DNA of 64,000 bases, from positions 124,001-188,000 of the forward strand of contig NZ_JNZZ01000017.1 in NCBI RefSeq assembly GCF_000717645.1, written 5' to 3'. The notes beneath the pieces were generated by a model. That model did not search any database and had not been told where the DNA came from. It worked only from the letters and a program-made list of their open reading frames with translations. Both the position numbers and the translations under genes were made by a program. This stretch comes from Streptomyces californicus (lineage in GTDB: Bacteria > Actinomycetota > Actinomycetes > Streptomycetales > Streptomycetaceae). Shown one piece after another: positions 46,001 through 54,311 of this stretch (positions are counted from its first letter, which is position 1; every line of letters begins with the position of its first letter).

Positions 46001-47055
46001 GGCTGCGGTACGAGGCCGAGGTCGCCTCCGCCGTCGCATCGGGCGCCCGTCAGCTCCTGGCGCACGTGGAGGTGTCCCTCGTACGGGCCGACCAGGAGCG
46101 GACAGCGGCCGAGGCGGCGAAGGGCGAACGCGAGCGCGACCTGGCCGTCGAACGCGACCGGGGGCGGGGGCTCAAGGGCGACCTGGACAAGCTCACCGAC
46201 TCGGTCCACCGGGGCGAGGTGCTGGGGGCGGAGAAGCGGCTGCGGATCGAGCAGGTGGAGACGAAGGCCCTGGAGGAGCTGGGCGTGGAGCCGGCCGGGC
46301 TGGTCGCCGAGTACGGGCCGGACCAGCTCGTGCCGCCGTCGCCCGCCGCGGAGGGCGAGGTGCTGCCCGAGGACCCGGAGGACCCGCGCAACCAGCCGAA
46401 GCCCTACCGGCGGCCCGAGCAGGAGAAGCGGCTGCGGTCCGCCGAACGGGCGTACCAGCAACTCGGGAAGGTGAATCCGCTCGCCCTGGAGGAGTTCTCG
46501 GCGCTGGAGGAACGGCACAAGTTCCTGTCCGAGCAGCTTGAAGACCTGAAGAAGACCCGGGCCGATCTGCTCCAGGTGATCAAGGAGGTCGACGAGCGGG
46601 TCGAGCAGGTCTTCACGGAGGCGTACCACGACACCGCCCGGCAGTTCGAGGGCGTCTTCTCGCGCCTCTTCCCGGGCGGCGAGGGGCGGCTCGTCCTGAC
46701 CGACCCGGACAACATGCTCACCACCGGCGTGGACGTGGAGGCGCGTCCGCCGGGCAAGAAGGTGAAGCGGCTCTCCCTGCTGTCGGGCGGCGAGCGGTCC
46801 CTGACGGCGGTGGCGCTGCTGGTCTCGATCTTCAAGGCCCGGCCCAGCCCGTTCTACGTGATGGACGAGGTCGAGGCCGCCCTCGACGACACCAACCTGC
46901 AGCGGCTGATCCGGATCATGGAGGAACTCCAGGAGAGCTCCCAGCTGATCGTCATCACCCACCAGAAGCGCACGATGGAGGTCGCCGACGCGCTGTACGG
47001 CGTGTCCATGCAGGGCGACGGGGTCTCGAAGGTCATCAGCCAGCGGCTGCGCTGA
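43045..47055 (+). CDS. smc: Chromosome segregation protein SMC with enlarged hinge
   Basis: A 1336-residue SMC ATPase that organises chromosomes together with ScpA/B. The Walker A GPNGSGKS (about 31-38), C-loop LLSGGERSL (about 1245) and Walker B FYVMDEVEAALDD (about 1269) are intact and two long coiled-coil arms flank the hinge. Bacterial SMC is normally about 1180 residues; here about 130 extra residues of Pro/Ala/Glu/Ser-rich sequence (about 582-715) lie inside the hinge, including the repeat unit APAESSAPAGPS. GTG at 43045 starts with HLKVLTLRGFKSF, the standard N-terminus. It appears to be transcribed alone. Confidence 0.96.
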   Translation: MHLKVLTLRGFKSFASATTLRFEPGITCVVGPNGSGKSNVVDALSWVMGEQGAKSLRGGKMEDVIFAGTTGRPPLGRAEVSLTIDNSDGALPIEYAEVTITRIMFRNGGSEYQINGDTCRLLDIQELLSDSGIGREMHVIVGQGQLDSVLHADPMGRRAFIEEAAGVLKHRKRKEKAVRKLDAMGANLARVQDLTDELRRQLKPLGRQAAVARRAAVIQADLRDARLRLLADDLVTLRDALRDEIADEAELKKRKEAAEAELRTALAREAELEGEVRRLAPRLQRAQQTWYELSQLAERVRGTVSLADARVRSASEAPTEERRGRDPEDMEREAARIREQEAELTAALEAAEHALEDTVAHRADLERELAVEERRLKDVARAIADRREGLARLNGQVNAARSRAGSAQAEIDRLAAARDEARERAASAQEEYERLKAEVDGLDAGDEELAARHEAAKEALAEARSAHSEAREEATAAERRRAAVAARHEALALGLRRKDGTGALLGARDRLAGLLGPAAELLTVEPGYEVPVAAALGAAADAVAVTDPATAAAAIRLLRERDAGRAAMLLGGAVTDGPTVADAPGAEVPAPAGPPAPAESSAPAGPSAPAESSAPAGPSAPAESSAPAGPSAPAESSAPAVAPGPGSEVPAPTEHAAPAVPAPGAEAPGRAATPSDYRPRPVPEQPGEQVPVREGASSAAGAGAAVLPGQGGAPDVTASATRLGIGIATATTATALAAPAVAGLVRGPAALVGAVRRLVPDTVVVPTLEDAEALVAAHPGLTAVTADGDVLSAHFAHGGSAGAPSLLEVQASVDEAAAELDALAVRCEELAEAQRLAGQRRTEQTALVEELGERRRAADREKSGFAQQLGRLAGQARGAAGEAARMTASAARAQEALERATEEAEELAERLLVAEEAPADEEPDTSVRDRLAADGANARQTEMEARLQARTHEERVKALAGRADGLDRAARAEREARARAERRRARLRYEAEVASAVASGARQLLAHVEVSLVRADQERTAAEAAKGERERDLAVERDRGRGLKGDLDKLTDSVHRGEVLGAEKRLRIEQVETKALEELGVEPAGLVAEYGPDQLVPPSPAAEGEVLPEDPEDPRNQPKPYRRPEQEKRLRSAERAYQQLGKVNPLALEEFSALEERHKFLSEQLEDLKKTRADLLQVIKEVDERVEQVFTEAYHDTARQFEGVFSRLFPGGEGRLVLTDPDNMLTTGVDVEARPPGKKVKRLSLLSGGERSLTAVALLVSIFKARPSPFYVMDEVEAALDDTNLQRLIRIMEELQESSQLIVITHQKRTMEVADALYGVSMQGDGVSKVISQRLR
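44830..44967 (+). repeat. 36-bp tandem repeat inside smc hinge
   Basis: Three full copies begin at 44830, 44866 and 44902, with a partial fourth at 44938. They are almost identical in DNA and each encodes APAESSAPAGPS, which indicates recent slippage expansion. Confidence 0.95.
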
Positions 47056-47229
47056 CCCCCGGCCGGAAGCCGGCGCCTACGCTGACCCCCGGCCGGAAGC
47101 CGCCGGCTGCGCTGACCCCCGGCCGGAAGTCGGCGGCCGCGCTGACCCCTTCCGGCCGGAAAGGAGCGCGCCGACCACCTGCCGGAAGCCGGCGTCTGCG
47201 CTGTCCCCGGCCGGAAGCCGGCGCCGACC
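47051..47229. repeat. 30-bp direct repeats starting at the smc stop codon
   Basis: Copies start at 47051, 47081, 47111 and 47141 (divergent), with another partial one at about 47200. The unit GCTGACCCCCGGCCGGAAGC begins with the last base of smc's final codon and its TGA stop. Each copy contains the palindrome CCGGCCGG. From there to 47500 no gene is seen; the gap carries the promoter region of the sugar permease. Confidence 0.85.
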
Positions 47230-47500
47230 AGCCGCAGGTCCGCACCGACCGCAGGTCCGCACCGGCCGCCGCGGTGGCCCGCCCCCCCGGCGCTGACTTT
47301 TCACCGGATCATCAGAAGTCCACGGCACGTATCGCCGACTCCTGGGTAGGCGGGCAGAGACCCGCTGTTCAGCTTCAACTTGTGAACGCATAACCTCTGC
47401 GAAGTCGATTCGACCTTCAAGTGGTGGTGGACCGGATGGTGTGCGCCACTGGGAAGGCTCACCCCCCACGTCTGACCCCGGCCAGGCATCAGGAGTTCAT

Positions 47501-48919
47501 GTGACCAGTGCAGCGAACGGACCGGAGTCCGGGGCCCGGGCGGCCCACCCGGACCACCTCGGCCACGTCATCTTCATCACCGCTGCCGCGGCGATGGGCG
47601 GCTTCCTCTTCGGTTACGACAGCTCCGTCATCAACGGGGCCGTCGAGGCCATCCGCGACCGGTACGACATCGGCTCCGGCACGCTCGCCCAGGTCATCGC
47701 CATCGCCCTGATCGGCTGCGCGATCGGCGCCGCCACCGCCGGCCGCATCGCCGACCGGATCGGCCGCATCCGCTGCATGCAGATCGCCTCGGTGCTCTTC
47801 ACCGCCAGCGCCATCGGATCGGCGCTGCCGTTCGCGCTCTGGGACCTGGCGATGTGGCGCATCATCGGCGGCTTCGCCATCGGCATGGCCTCCGTGATCG
47901 GCCCGGCCTACATCGCCGAGGTCTCCCCGCCCGCCTACCGGGGCCGCCTCGGCTCCTTCCAGCAGGCCGCGATCGTCATCGGCATCGCCATCTCCCAGCT
48001 GGTGAACTACGCCGTCCTCCAGATCGCCGACGGCGACCAGCGCGGGAAGATCCTGGGCCTGGAGGCGTGGCAGTGGATGCTCGGCGTGATGGTCGTCCCG
48101 GCCGTGCTGTACGGGCTGCTCTCCTTCGCCATCCCCGAGTCCCCGCGCTTCCTGATCTCGGTCGGCAAGAAGGCCGAGGCCCGCAAGATCCTCGAAGAGG
48201 TCGAGGGCAAGGACATCGACCTCGACGCCCGGGTGACCGAGATCGAGACGGCCATGCACCGCGAGCACAAGTCCTCCTTCAAGGACCTGCTCGGCAGCCG
48301 GTTCGTCTTCCTGCCGATCGTCTGGGTCGGTATCGGCCTGTCGATGTTCCAGCAGCTCGTCGGCATCAACGTCGCGTTCTACTACTCGGCGACGCTCTGG
48401 CAGTCCGTCGGCATCGACCCGACCGACTCGTTCTTCTACTCCTTCACCACCTCGATCATCAACATCATCGGCACGGTGATCGCGATGGTGCTCGTGGACC
48501 GGGTGGGCCGCCGCCCGCTCGCCCTCGTCGGCTCCGTCGGCATGGCGGTCGCGCTGGCCGTCGAGGCGTGGGCCTTCTCCGCCGACCTGGTCGACGGCAA
48601 GCTGCCCACCGCCCAGGGCGCCACGGCGCTGGTCGCCGCCCACGTCTTCGTGCTCTTCTTCGCCCTGTCGTGGGGTGTGGTCGTCTGGGTCTTCCTGGGC
48701 GAGATGTTCCCGAACCGCCTGCGCGCCGCCGCCCTCGGCGTCGCCGTCTTCGCCCAGTGGATCGCCAACTGGGCGATCACCGCCAGCTTCCCGAGCCTGG
48801 CCGACTGGAACCTCTCCGGGACCTACATCATCTACACCTGCTTCGCCGTGCTCTCGATCCCCTTCGTGCTCAAGTTCGTGAAGGAGACCAAGGGCAAGAC
48901 GCTGGAGGAGATGGGCTGA
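47501..48919 (+). CDS. glcP: MFS sugar permease, GlcP-like
   Basis: A 472-residue major facilitator of the sugar porter family with 12 predicted membrane helices. Signatures: GGFLFGYDSSVINGAV in TM1, DRIGRIRCM between TM2 and TM3, PAYIAEVSPPAYRGRLGSFQQ, PESPRFLI, FQQLVGINVAFYYS in TM7 and DRVGRRPL. The length and location directly after smc match GlcP, the main glucose permease of S. coelicolor; glucose:proton symport is thus likely. GTG at 47501 has AGGAG 5 bases upstream. It is expected to be induced by glucose, but no operator is obvious in the 445-bp upstream gap. Confidence 0.92.
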   Translation: MTSAANGPESGARAAHPDHLGHVIFITAAAAMGGFLFGYDSSVINGAVEAIRDRYDIGSGTLAQVIAIALIGCAIGAATAGRIADRIGRIRCMQIASVLFTASAIGSALPFALWDLAMWRIIGGFAIGMASVIGPAYIAEVSPPAYRGRLGSFQQAAIVIGIAISQLVNYAVLQIADGDQRGKILGLEAWQWMLGVMVVPAVLYGLLSFAIPESPRFLISVGKKAEARKILEEVEGKDIDLDARVTEIETAMHREHKSSFKDLLGSRFVFLPIVWVGIGLSMFQQLVGINVAFYYSATLWQSVGIDPTDSFFYSFTTSIINIIGTVIAMVLVDRVGRRPLALVGSVGMAVALAVEAWAFSADLVDGKLPTAQGATALVAAHVFVLFFALSWGVVVWVFLGEMFPNRLRAAALGVAVFAQWIANWAITASFPSLADWNLSGTYIIYTCFAVLSIPFVLKFVKETKGKTLEEMG

Positions 48920-48980
48920 CCCCCTTCCCCCCTACGGCTCCGAGAGCCCCTGCGGCCCCGGAATCCCCGGTGGCCCCCGA

Positions 48981-49010
48981 CGGCCCCGGCTCACCCGTGA
49001 GCCGGGGCCG
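48981..49010. terminator. Bidirectional terminator between glcP and the LLM gene
   Basis: CGGCCCCGGCTCA and its complement form a 13-bp stem around CCCG. It overlaps the last codons of the convergent LLM gene. Confidence 0.8.
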
Positions 49011-49971
49011 TCGTCTTCCCCGCCGCCTCGCAGAACAACCGCAGGCTCCGCCACCCCTCCTCCACCGGCATCCCGCCGCACAGCGGATGCAGCACCAGGC
49101 TCTGCGCGTCCAGGGCCGCCAGCTCGTCCGGCGTGACGATCCGGTGGACGCCCTCCTCGCGCAGCTCCGCCACCGTCGCCGCTCCCGAGCGCACCGCCGA
49201 GCGGATGTCCTTCGACTGCCAGGAGGCGTACGTCCGCGCCTCGTGCAGCAGGTGCTCCCCGTACAGCGCCCACGCGCGGTCCGGGTCCTCGGCGACGTGC
49301 AGCAGCGGGGTGCGCTCCTGCGGCATCATGCAGAAGCCCGCCGTCCCGTGCTCGGCGCACTGCCGCTGGTAGTACGCCTCCAGCTCCGGCAGATGCGCGC
49401 TCGGGAACAGCGGCAGCCCCAGCCGCGCCGCCCGCCGCGCCGCCGGACGGGAGCTGCCGCCGACCAGGAGCGGCGGGTGCGGCCGCGTGTACGGGCGCGG
49501 GGTGACGCGTACGGTACGGCCCCGGTACGGGAACGGCTCCCCGGTCCACGCGGCCAGCAGGGTCTCCAGCAGTTCGTCCTGGAGCCCGCCGCGCCGCCCC
49601 CACTCCACCCCGGCCCGCTCGTACTCCTCGGGGCGGTAGCCGATGCCCGCCACCGTCACCAGCCGGCCCGCGCTCAGCAGGTCCAGCACCGCGATGTCCT
49701 CCGCGAGGCGCAGCGGATCGTACAGCGGCCCGATGGCGGCCGACACGGTCACCGCGATCCGCCGGGTGGCGCCGAAGACCGCCCCGGCGAAGGCGAACGG
49801 CGAGGGCAGCCAGGAGTTCGCCGCCCCGTGGTGCTCCTCGGTCTGCACGGTGTCGACGCCGTGCCCGTCCGCGTACGCCGCCATCTCCAGGGCGGCGCGG
49901 TAGCGGGCCGCGAGCGATACGCGGGTGGCGTCGGGCTCGACGAGATTGAACCGGACCACTGTGAAGGCCAT
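48991..49971 (-). CDS. LLM class flavin-dependent oxidoreductase
   Basis: A 326-residue luciferase-like TIM-barrel oxidoreductase that uses FMNH2 or F420. Family features: TVQTEEHHGAANSWLPSPF, PLRLAEDIAVLDLLSAGRLV and PPLLVGGSSRPAARRAARLG. The substrate is unknown. It is likely monocistronic and probably controlled by the palindrome at 50072, about 100 bp upstream. Confidence 0.9.
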   Translation of the reverse strand: MAFTVVRFNLVEPDATRVSLAARYRAALEMAAYADGHGVDTVQTEEHHGAANSWLPSPFAFAGAVFGATRRIAVTVSAAIGPLYDPLRLAEDIAVLDLLSAGRLVTVAGIGYRPEEYERAGVEWGRRGGLQDELLETLLAAWTGEPFPYRGRTVRVTPRPYTRPHPPLLVGGSSRPAARRAARLGLPLFPSAHLPELEAYYQRQCAEHGTAGFCMMPQERTPLLHVAEDPDRAWALYGEHLLHEARTYASWQSKDIRSAVRSGAATVAELREEGVHRIVTPDELAALDAQSLVLHPLCGGMPVEEGWRSLRLFCEAAGKTTAPAHG

Positions 49972-50071
49972 CGGGGCGTCCCTTCGCCGGGGCGGACAGG
50001 CGGGCGGACAGGCGGACGGGCGGGTGTGCGGCGTGCCCAGCCGCGCCGTCGGGCAGGCGGGCGCACCGTAG

Positions 50072-50086
50072 CTGACGCAGCGTCAG
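50072..50086. promoter_or_regulatory. CTGACGC-A-GCGTCAG palindrome, TetR-type operator
   Basis: A perfect 7-bp inverted repeat with one central base lies about 100 bp upstream of the LLM gene and 130 bp upstream of ftsY. TGACGn(0-3)CGTCA is a common TetR-family operator shape in Streptomyces. No TetR gene lies in the window. Confidence 0.6.
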
Positions 50087-50213
50087 ATGTGTAGGGGGTG
50101 GCGTCCGGGGCCTGCCGCCGGTGCCGCCAAAAGGTGCATATGGGGTCGCTGGATCGCCGAGGGCCAGCCGGGGCAGCGCCGGGGGGACGGCCGTGGCCGA
50201 TACTGGACAGGTT

Positions 50214-51416
50214 ATGGAAATCGTCATCCTCGCTGTAGTCATCGCCCTGGTCGCTGTCGGCCTGGTCGGCGGGCTCGTGGTCGGCAGCCGCAAGAAGAAG
50301 AAGCTGCCGCCCCCGCCGCCGAGCACACCGACCATCACCCCTCCCGCCGAACCGCAGGTCGGCGAGGAGGCCGAGAAGCCGCGCGACGAAGCGCGGCGCA
50401 CCATCGACGACGTCGGCCTCCCGGACGCCACCGCGCCCGTGGAGGAGGCGCCGGTCGTCGAGGTCCCCGAGGCCCCGGCGCTGGACGTCCCCGAACCCAC
50501 CGCCGGGCGGCTCGTCCGGCTGCGGGCCCGGCTCGCCCGCTCGCAGAACTCCCTGGGCAAGGGGCTCCTCACCCTGCTCTCCCGGGACAACCTCGACGAG
50601 GACACCTGGGAGGAGATCGAGGACACCCTCCTCACCGCCGACGTCGGCGTCGCCCCCACCCAGGAACTGGTCGAGCGGCTGCGCGAGCGCGTCCGCGTGC
50701 TCGGCACCCGCACCCCCGAGGAACTGCGCGCCCTCCTCCGCGAAGAGCTGATCACCCTGCTCGGCCCGGACTTCGACCGCGAGGTCAAGACCGAGGGCGG
50801 CGCGGAGACCCCCGGCGTCGTCATGGTCGTCGGCGTCAACGGCACCGGCAAGACCACCACCACCGGCAAGCTGGCCCGGGTGCTCGTCGCCGACGGCCGC
50901 AGCGTCGTCCTCGGCGCGGCCGACACCTTCCGCGCGGCCGCCGCCGACCAGCTCCAGACCTGGGGCGAGCGCGTCGGAGCCCGTACGGTCCGCGGTCCCG
51001 AGGGCGGGGACCCGGCCTCGATCGCCTACGACGCGGTCAAGGAGGGCATCGCGGAGGGCGCGGACGTCGTCCTCATCGACACCGCGGGCCGGCTGCACAC
51101 CAAGACCGGCCTCATGGACGAGCTGGGCAAGGTCAAGCGCGTCGTGGAGAAGCACGGCCCGCTGGACGAGGTGCTGCTCGTCCTGGACGCCACCACCGGG
51201 CAGAACGGCCTGGTCCAGGCGCGGGTGTTCGCGGAGGTCGTGGACATCACCGGCATCGTCCTCACCAAGCTCGACGGCACCGCCAAGGGCGGCATCGTCA
51301 TCGCGGTCCAGCGCGAGCTGGGCGTACCGGTGAAGCTGATCGGCCTCGGCGAGGGCCCGGACGACCTCGCCCCGTTCGAGCCGGGCGCCTTCGTGGACGC
51401 CCTGATCGGCGACTGA
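50214..51416 (+). CDS. ftsY: Signal recognition particle receptor FtsY
   Basis: A 400-residue SRP GTPase, receptor for the Ffh-RNA complex at the membrane. Unlike E. coli FtsY it opens with a membrane helix (MEIVILAVVIALVAVGLVGG) and a KKKK stop-transfer block, then an acidic/proline linker, then the NG domain: G1 GVNGTGKTTTTGKLA (about 205), G3 DTAGRLH, G4 TKLDG and the C-terminal GLGEGPDDLAPF. GATACT lies 9 bases upstream of the ATG, so the leader is very short. The partner ffh is in the same window at 58773. Confidence 0.96.
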   Translation: MEIVILAVVIALVAVGLVGGLVVGSRKKKKLPPPPPSTPTITPPAEPQVGEEAEKPRDEARRTIDDVGLPDATAPVEEAPVVEVPEAPALDVPEPTAGRLVRLRARLARSQNSLGKGLLTLLSRDNLDEDTWEEIEDTLLTADVGVAPTQELVERLRERVRVLGTRTPEELRALLREELITLLGPDFDREVKTEGGAETPGVVMVVGVNGTGKTTTTGKLARVLVADGRSVVLGAADTFRAAAADQLQTWGERVGARTVRGPEGGDPASIAYDAVKEGIAEGADVVLIDTAGRLHTKTGLMDELGKVKRVVEKHGPLDEVLLVLDATTGQNGLVQARVFAEVVDITGIVLTKLDGTAKGGIVIAVQRELGVPVKLIGLGEGPDDLAPFEPGAFVDALIGD

Positions 51417-51430
51417 CCCGCACCACGCGA

Positions 51431-51478
51431 CGGCGGACGGGCGGCCGCTCCCACGGGGAGCGCGCCGCCCGTCCGCCG
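51431..51478. terminator. Bidirectional terminator between ftsY and the prim-pol gene
   Basis: A long hairpin: outer arms CGGCGGACGGGCGG/complement and inner arms CGCTCCC/GGGAGCG, loop ACG. It separates two convergent genes. Confidence 0.85.
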
Positions 51479-51491
51479 TACCGGGGGCTTC

Positions 51492-52139
51492 CTACGAGCG
51501 GTGGCAGACGTACGCCAGCGCCCCCAGCAGCAGCCGGGCCGGCGGGGGAGCGGCCGCCGTGTCCAGCGCGGGGGCCCGCAGCCAGCGGACCGGGCCGAGG
51601 CCGCCGAGGTCCGAGGGCGGGGCCGTGACGTACGCCCCGGGGCCGAGGGCGCGCAGGTCGAGGTCCGCGTCGTCCCAGCCCGTCCGGTAGAGCAGCGCCG
51701 GCAGTTCGGCGGCGGCCCCGGGGGCGACGAAGAACTGCGCCCGACCGGTCGGCGTCACCGCGACCGGCCCCGACGGCAGCCCCATCCGCTCCATCCGCAC
51801 CACCGCCCGCCGCCCGGCCTGCTCCGCCACCTCCAGGACGTCGAAGGAGCGCCCCACGGGCAGCAGCATCGCCGCGCCGGGCGTGTCGGCCCAGGCGTCC
51901 GCCGCGCGGTCCAGCCCGGTGCCCGCCGGGACCTCGGGGGCGAAGTCCAGGGGGTGGGCCCCCGGCGCCGGACAGCCGGCGTCGCCGCACGAGCAGGCGC
52001 CGGACTCCGCCCGCGCCCCGGGCCGTACCGCCCAGCCCCACAGCCCTGTGTACTCGGCCACCGCCGTGCCCGCGGTGCCGCGGTGGCGTCGCCGCGCACC
52101 GGATCGCATCTCCCGGATGCCGCCGATAGTGAAGCCCAT
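51492..52139 (-). CDS. Bifunctional DNA primase/polymerase N-terminal domain protein
   Basis: A 215-residue stand-alone prim-pol-like domain. YTGLWGWAVRPGAR, HPLDFAP, AADAWADTPGAAMLLPVGRSFDVLEV and the C-terminal CHRS segment match the actinobacterial family. The cysteines CSCGDAGCPAPGAHP resemble the zinc-binding loop of such proteins. Classic prim-pol catalytic DxD is not obvious in the frame, so activity is doubtful. It is divergent from nsdA, the usual location in Streptomyces. Confidence 0.82.
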   Translation of the reverse strand: MGFTIGGIREMRSGARRRHRGTAGTAVAEYTGLWGWAVRPGARAESGACSCGDAGCPAPGAHPLDFAPEVPAGTGLDRAADAWADTPGAAMLLPVGRSFDVLEVAEQAGRRAVVRMERMGLPSGPVAVTPTGRAQFFVAPGAAAELPALLYRTGWDDADLDLRALGPGAYVTAPPSDLGGLGPVRWLRAPALDTAAAPPPARLLLGALAYVCHRS

Positions 52140-52567
52140 GCCCCCTCCAACGGGTCCGTCTCGCCGGTGGTTACGTCCCGCGTCGCCCGGGTAACCCTCC
52201 GTCGCTGAACTCGATCGAGTGGCGTACGCGGGAGCGCGAAAGGGAGTGCGCCACGGTGCGCGCGCCCCCGAATGCTTCTTCCTGCTCGCCCTCGGTCCTG
52301 TTCGGTCAAGTCAAGCGCGCTCAGCGGCGGTCGGGTTCATCAGAAGGGGTGGCGAATGGTGGCGTTTCCTCAACTCCCGTCGCGGCAGGGGTGATCGTAG
52401 GATTACCGTCGGTACGCGAACTCCTGGAAGGATGGGTCCCGCGGGTATGCCGCAGGCAACCCGATTTCCTGTTCGAGGGTGATGAACTCCCGTACGGACA
52501 GCACCGATGCACGGCATTCTGACAACGGTTCGCGCGATGAGAATTCGGCGGGATGGGGGGCGTTCCA
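52140..52567. other. Control region between prim-pol gene and nsdA
   Basis: About 430 bp without a credible gene. It contains the 12-bp perfect palindrome ACTCGATCGAGT (52209-52220) and a moderately AT-rich stretch from 52320 to 52550, where the nsdA promoter is expected. Confidence 0.55.
52209..52220. promoter_or_regulatory. 12-bp perfect palindrome ACTCGATCGAGT
   Basis: Lies 70 bp upstream of the prim-pol start and 350 bp upstream of nsdA. A related imperfect form, CTCACCCGATCGAGTGAG, occurs at 41681 upstream of the CAP/acyP divergent pair. Operator function is inferred. Confidence 0.45.
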
Positions 52568-54043
52568 GTGGGTGGCAGCGGCGCAGACGGCACGGATGCC
52601 GGAAAGCGGCCCAACGCGGAGTTGGGGTCGTGGTTCGTGCGCAGTGGCTGGTCCAAGGGCGAGCTGGCCCGCCAGGTCAACCGGCGGGCACGCCAGATGG
52701 GCGCCCTCCACATCAGTACCGACACCTCCCGGGTGCGGCGCTGGCTCGACGGGGAGCAGCCGCGTGAGCCGATCCCGCGCATCCTCTCCGAACTGTTCTC
52801 GGAGCGCTTCGGGGCCGTCGTCGCCATCGAGCAGTTGGGGCTGCGCACCGCCCACCAGTCACCCTCGGTGGCCGGGGTCGACCTGCCCTGGGCCGGTCCG
52901 CGGACCGTCGCCCTCCTCAGCGAGTTCTCCCGCAGCGACCTCATGCTCGCCCGGCGCGGCTTCCTCGGCTCCTCGCTGACGCTGGCCGCCGGGCCCGCCC
53001 TCATCGAGCCCATGCAGCGCTGGCTGGCCCCCGTCCCCGCGCAGGGCCCCGGCACGCCCGAGGCCCCGGCCGCCGAACCCCGCCCCTCCCGGCTCTCCCC
53101 GCCCGAGCTGGACCTGCTGGAGTCCACCACCGCGATGTTCCGCCAGTGGGACGCCCAGTGCGGCGGCGGACTGCGCCGCAAGGCCGTCGTCGGACAGCTG
53201 CACGAGGTCACCGACCTGCTCCAGGAGCCGCAGCCGGGCCCCACCGCCCAGCGCCTCTTCCGCTGCGCCGCCGAACTGGCCGAGCTGGCGGGCTGGATGA
53301 GCTACGACGTCGGCCTCCAGCCCACCGCCCAGAAGTACTTCGTGCTCGCCCTGCACGCCGCCAAGGAGGCCGGCGACAAACCGCTCGGCAGCTACATCCT
53401 CTCCAGCATGAGCCGCCAGATGATCCACCTCGGCCGCCCCGACGACGCCCTGGAACTCATCCACCTCGCCCAGTACGGCAGTCGGGACTGCGCCACCTCC
53501 CGCACCCAGGCGATGCTGTATGCGATGGAGGCCCGCGCCTACGCCAACATGGGCCAGCCCAGCAAGTGCAAGCGGGCCGTCCGGATGGCCGAGGACACCT
53601 TCGAGGACGCCGGCCTCGACGGCGAGCCCGAGCCCGACTGGATCCGCTTCTTCTCCGAGGCCGAGCTGAACGGGGAGAACGCCCACTCCTACCGCGACCT
53701 GGCCTACGTCGCCGGCCGCAGCCCCACCTACGCCTCGCTCGCCGAACCCGTCATGGAGAAGGCCGTCGAGCTGTTCGGCGACGACGACGAGCACCAGCGC
53801 TCCTACGCGCTCAACCTCATCGGCATGGCCACCGTCCACCTGCTCCAGCGCGAGCCCGAGCAGTCCACCGTGCTGGCCGCCCGCGCCCTGAAGATCGCCA
53901 AGAAGGTCCGCTCCGAGCGCGTCAACACGCGTCTGCGCAAGACCGTCGACACCGCCGCCCGCGACTTCGGGGACGTCGCCGACGTCGCCCGGCTCACCGA
54001 CATGCTCCACGAACAGCTCCCGGAGACCGCCGAAGCGGTCTGA
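52568..54043 (+). CDS. nsdA: NsdA, negative regulator of sporulation and antibiotic production
   Basis: A 491-residue cytoplasmic protein matching NsdA of Streptomyces: N-terminal helix-turn-helix-like region (GSWFVRSGWSKGELARQVNRRARQ ... TDTSRVRRWLDGEQPREPIPRILSELFSERFG) and a long TPR-like helical repeat region (about 165-490). In S. coelicolor its loss raises antibiotic production and sporulation. GTG at 52568 has GGGGGG 7 bases upstream and agrees with the family N-terminus; ATG at 52553 would add 5 residues. The gene order nsdA-amtB-glnK-glnD is conserved, but nsdA has its own terminator. Confidence 0.95.
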   Translation: MGGSGADGTDAGKRPNAELGSWFVRSGWSKGELARQVNRRARQMGALHISTDTSRVRRWLDGEQPREPIPRILSELFSERFGAVVAIEQLGLRTAHQSPSVAGVDLPWAGPRTVALLSEFSRSDLMLARRGFLGSSLTLAAGPALIEPMQRWLAPVPAQGPGTPEAPAAEPRPSRLSPPELDLLESTTAMFRQWDAQCGGGLRRKAVVGQLHEVTDLLQEPQPGPTAQRLFRCAAELAELAGWMSYDVGLQPTAQKYFVLALHAAKEAGDKPLGSYILSSMSRQMIHLGRPDDALELIHLAQYGSRDCATSRTQAMLYAMEARAYANMGQPSKCKRAVRMAEDTFEDAGLDGEPEPDWIRFFSEAELNGENAHSYRDLAYVAGRSPTYASLAEPVMEKAVELFGDDDEHQRSYALNLIGMATVHLLQREPEQSTVLAARALKIAKKVRSERVNTRLRKTVDTAARDFGDVADVARLTDMLHEQLPETAEAV

Positions 54044-54211
54044 CCGGCCCCCGGCCCCGGCCGCGGCGCCCCCTTCCGTACACCCCGACTCGGCTCCCCC
54101 ATCGCCCGGTCACGCGGAGGAGCGCCGCGGCCGGTTTCTTTCGCCCGCGACCGGCTTCCGCCGCGGTGCGGGCCGTGCCCCATGTGTGCCGCGGGCCGTG
54201 TACGGCGGGTG

Positions 54212-54253
54212 GTGGGCGGGCCGTGCCCGGCGCGCACCGCGCGGCCCGCCCAC
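54212..54253 (+). terminator. Terminator after nsdA
   Basis: GTGGGCGGGCCG (54212-54223) pairs exactly with 54242-54253 around an 18-base loop that can itself pair. The rest of the 54044-54310 gap holds only GC-rich sequence. Confidence 0.55.
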
Positions 54254-54311
54254 GGCGTCCGCCGCAGGGTAGGCGGCCGACCGGACGCGCCACCCGCGGT
54301 TCATCCGCCCG

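Noticed and set aside
42913..46962. A 1349-residue open frame on the minus strand opposite smc
   Set aside because: Antisense shadow of smc; no domains, and smc is unambiguous.
47051..47229. CRISPR array at the 30-bp repeats after smc
   Set aside because: The repeats are head-to-tail without unique spacers and there are no cas genes.
52219..52522. Small plus-strand ORFs of 87-88 residues upstream of nsdA
   Set aside because: Codon third positions are not GC-biased as in the neighbouring genes and two overlapping frames are equally open.
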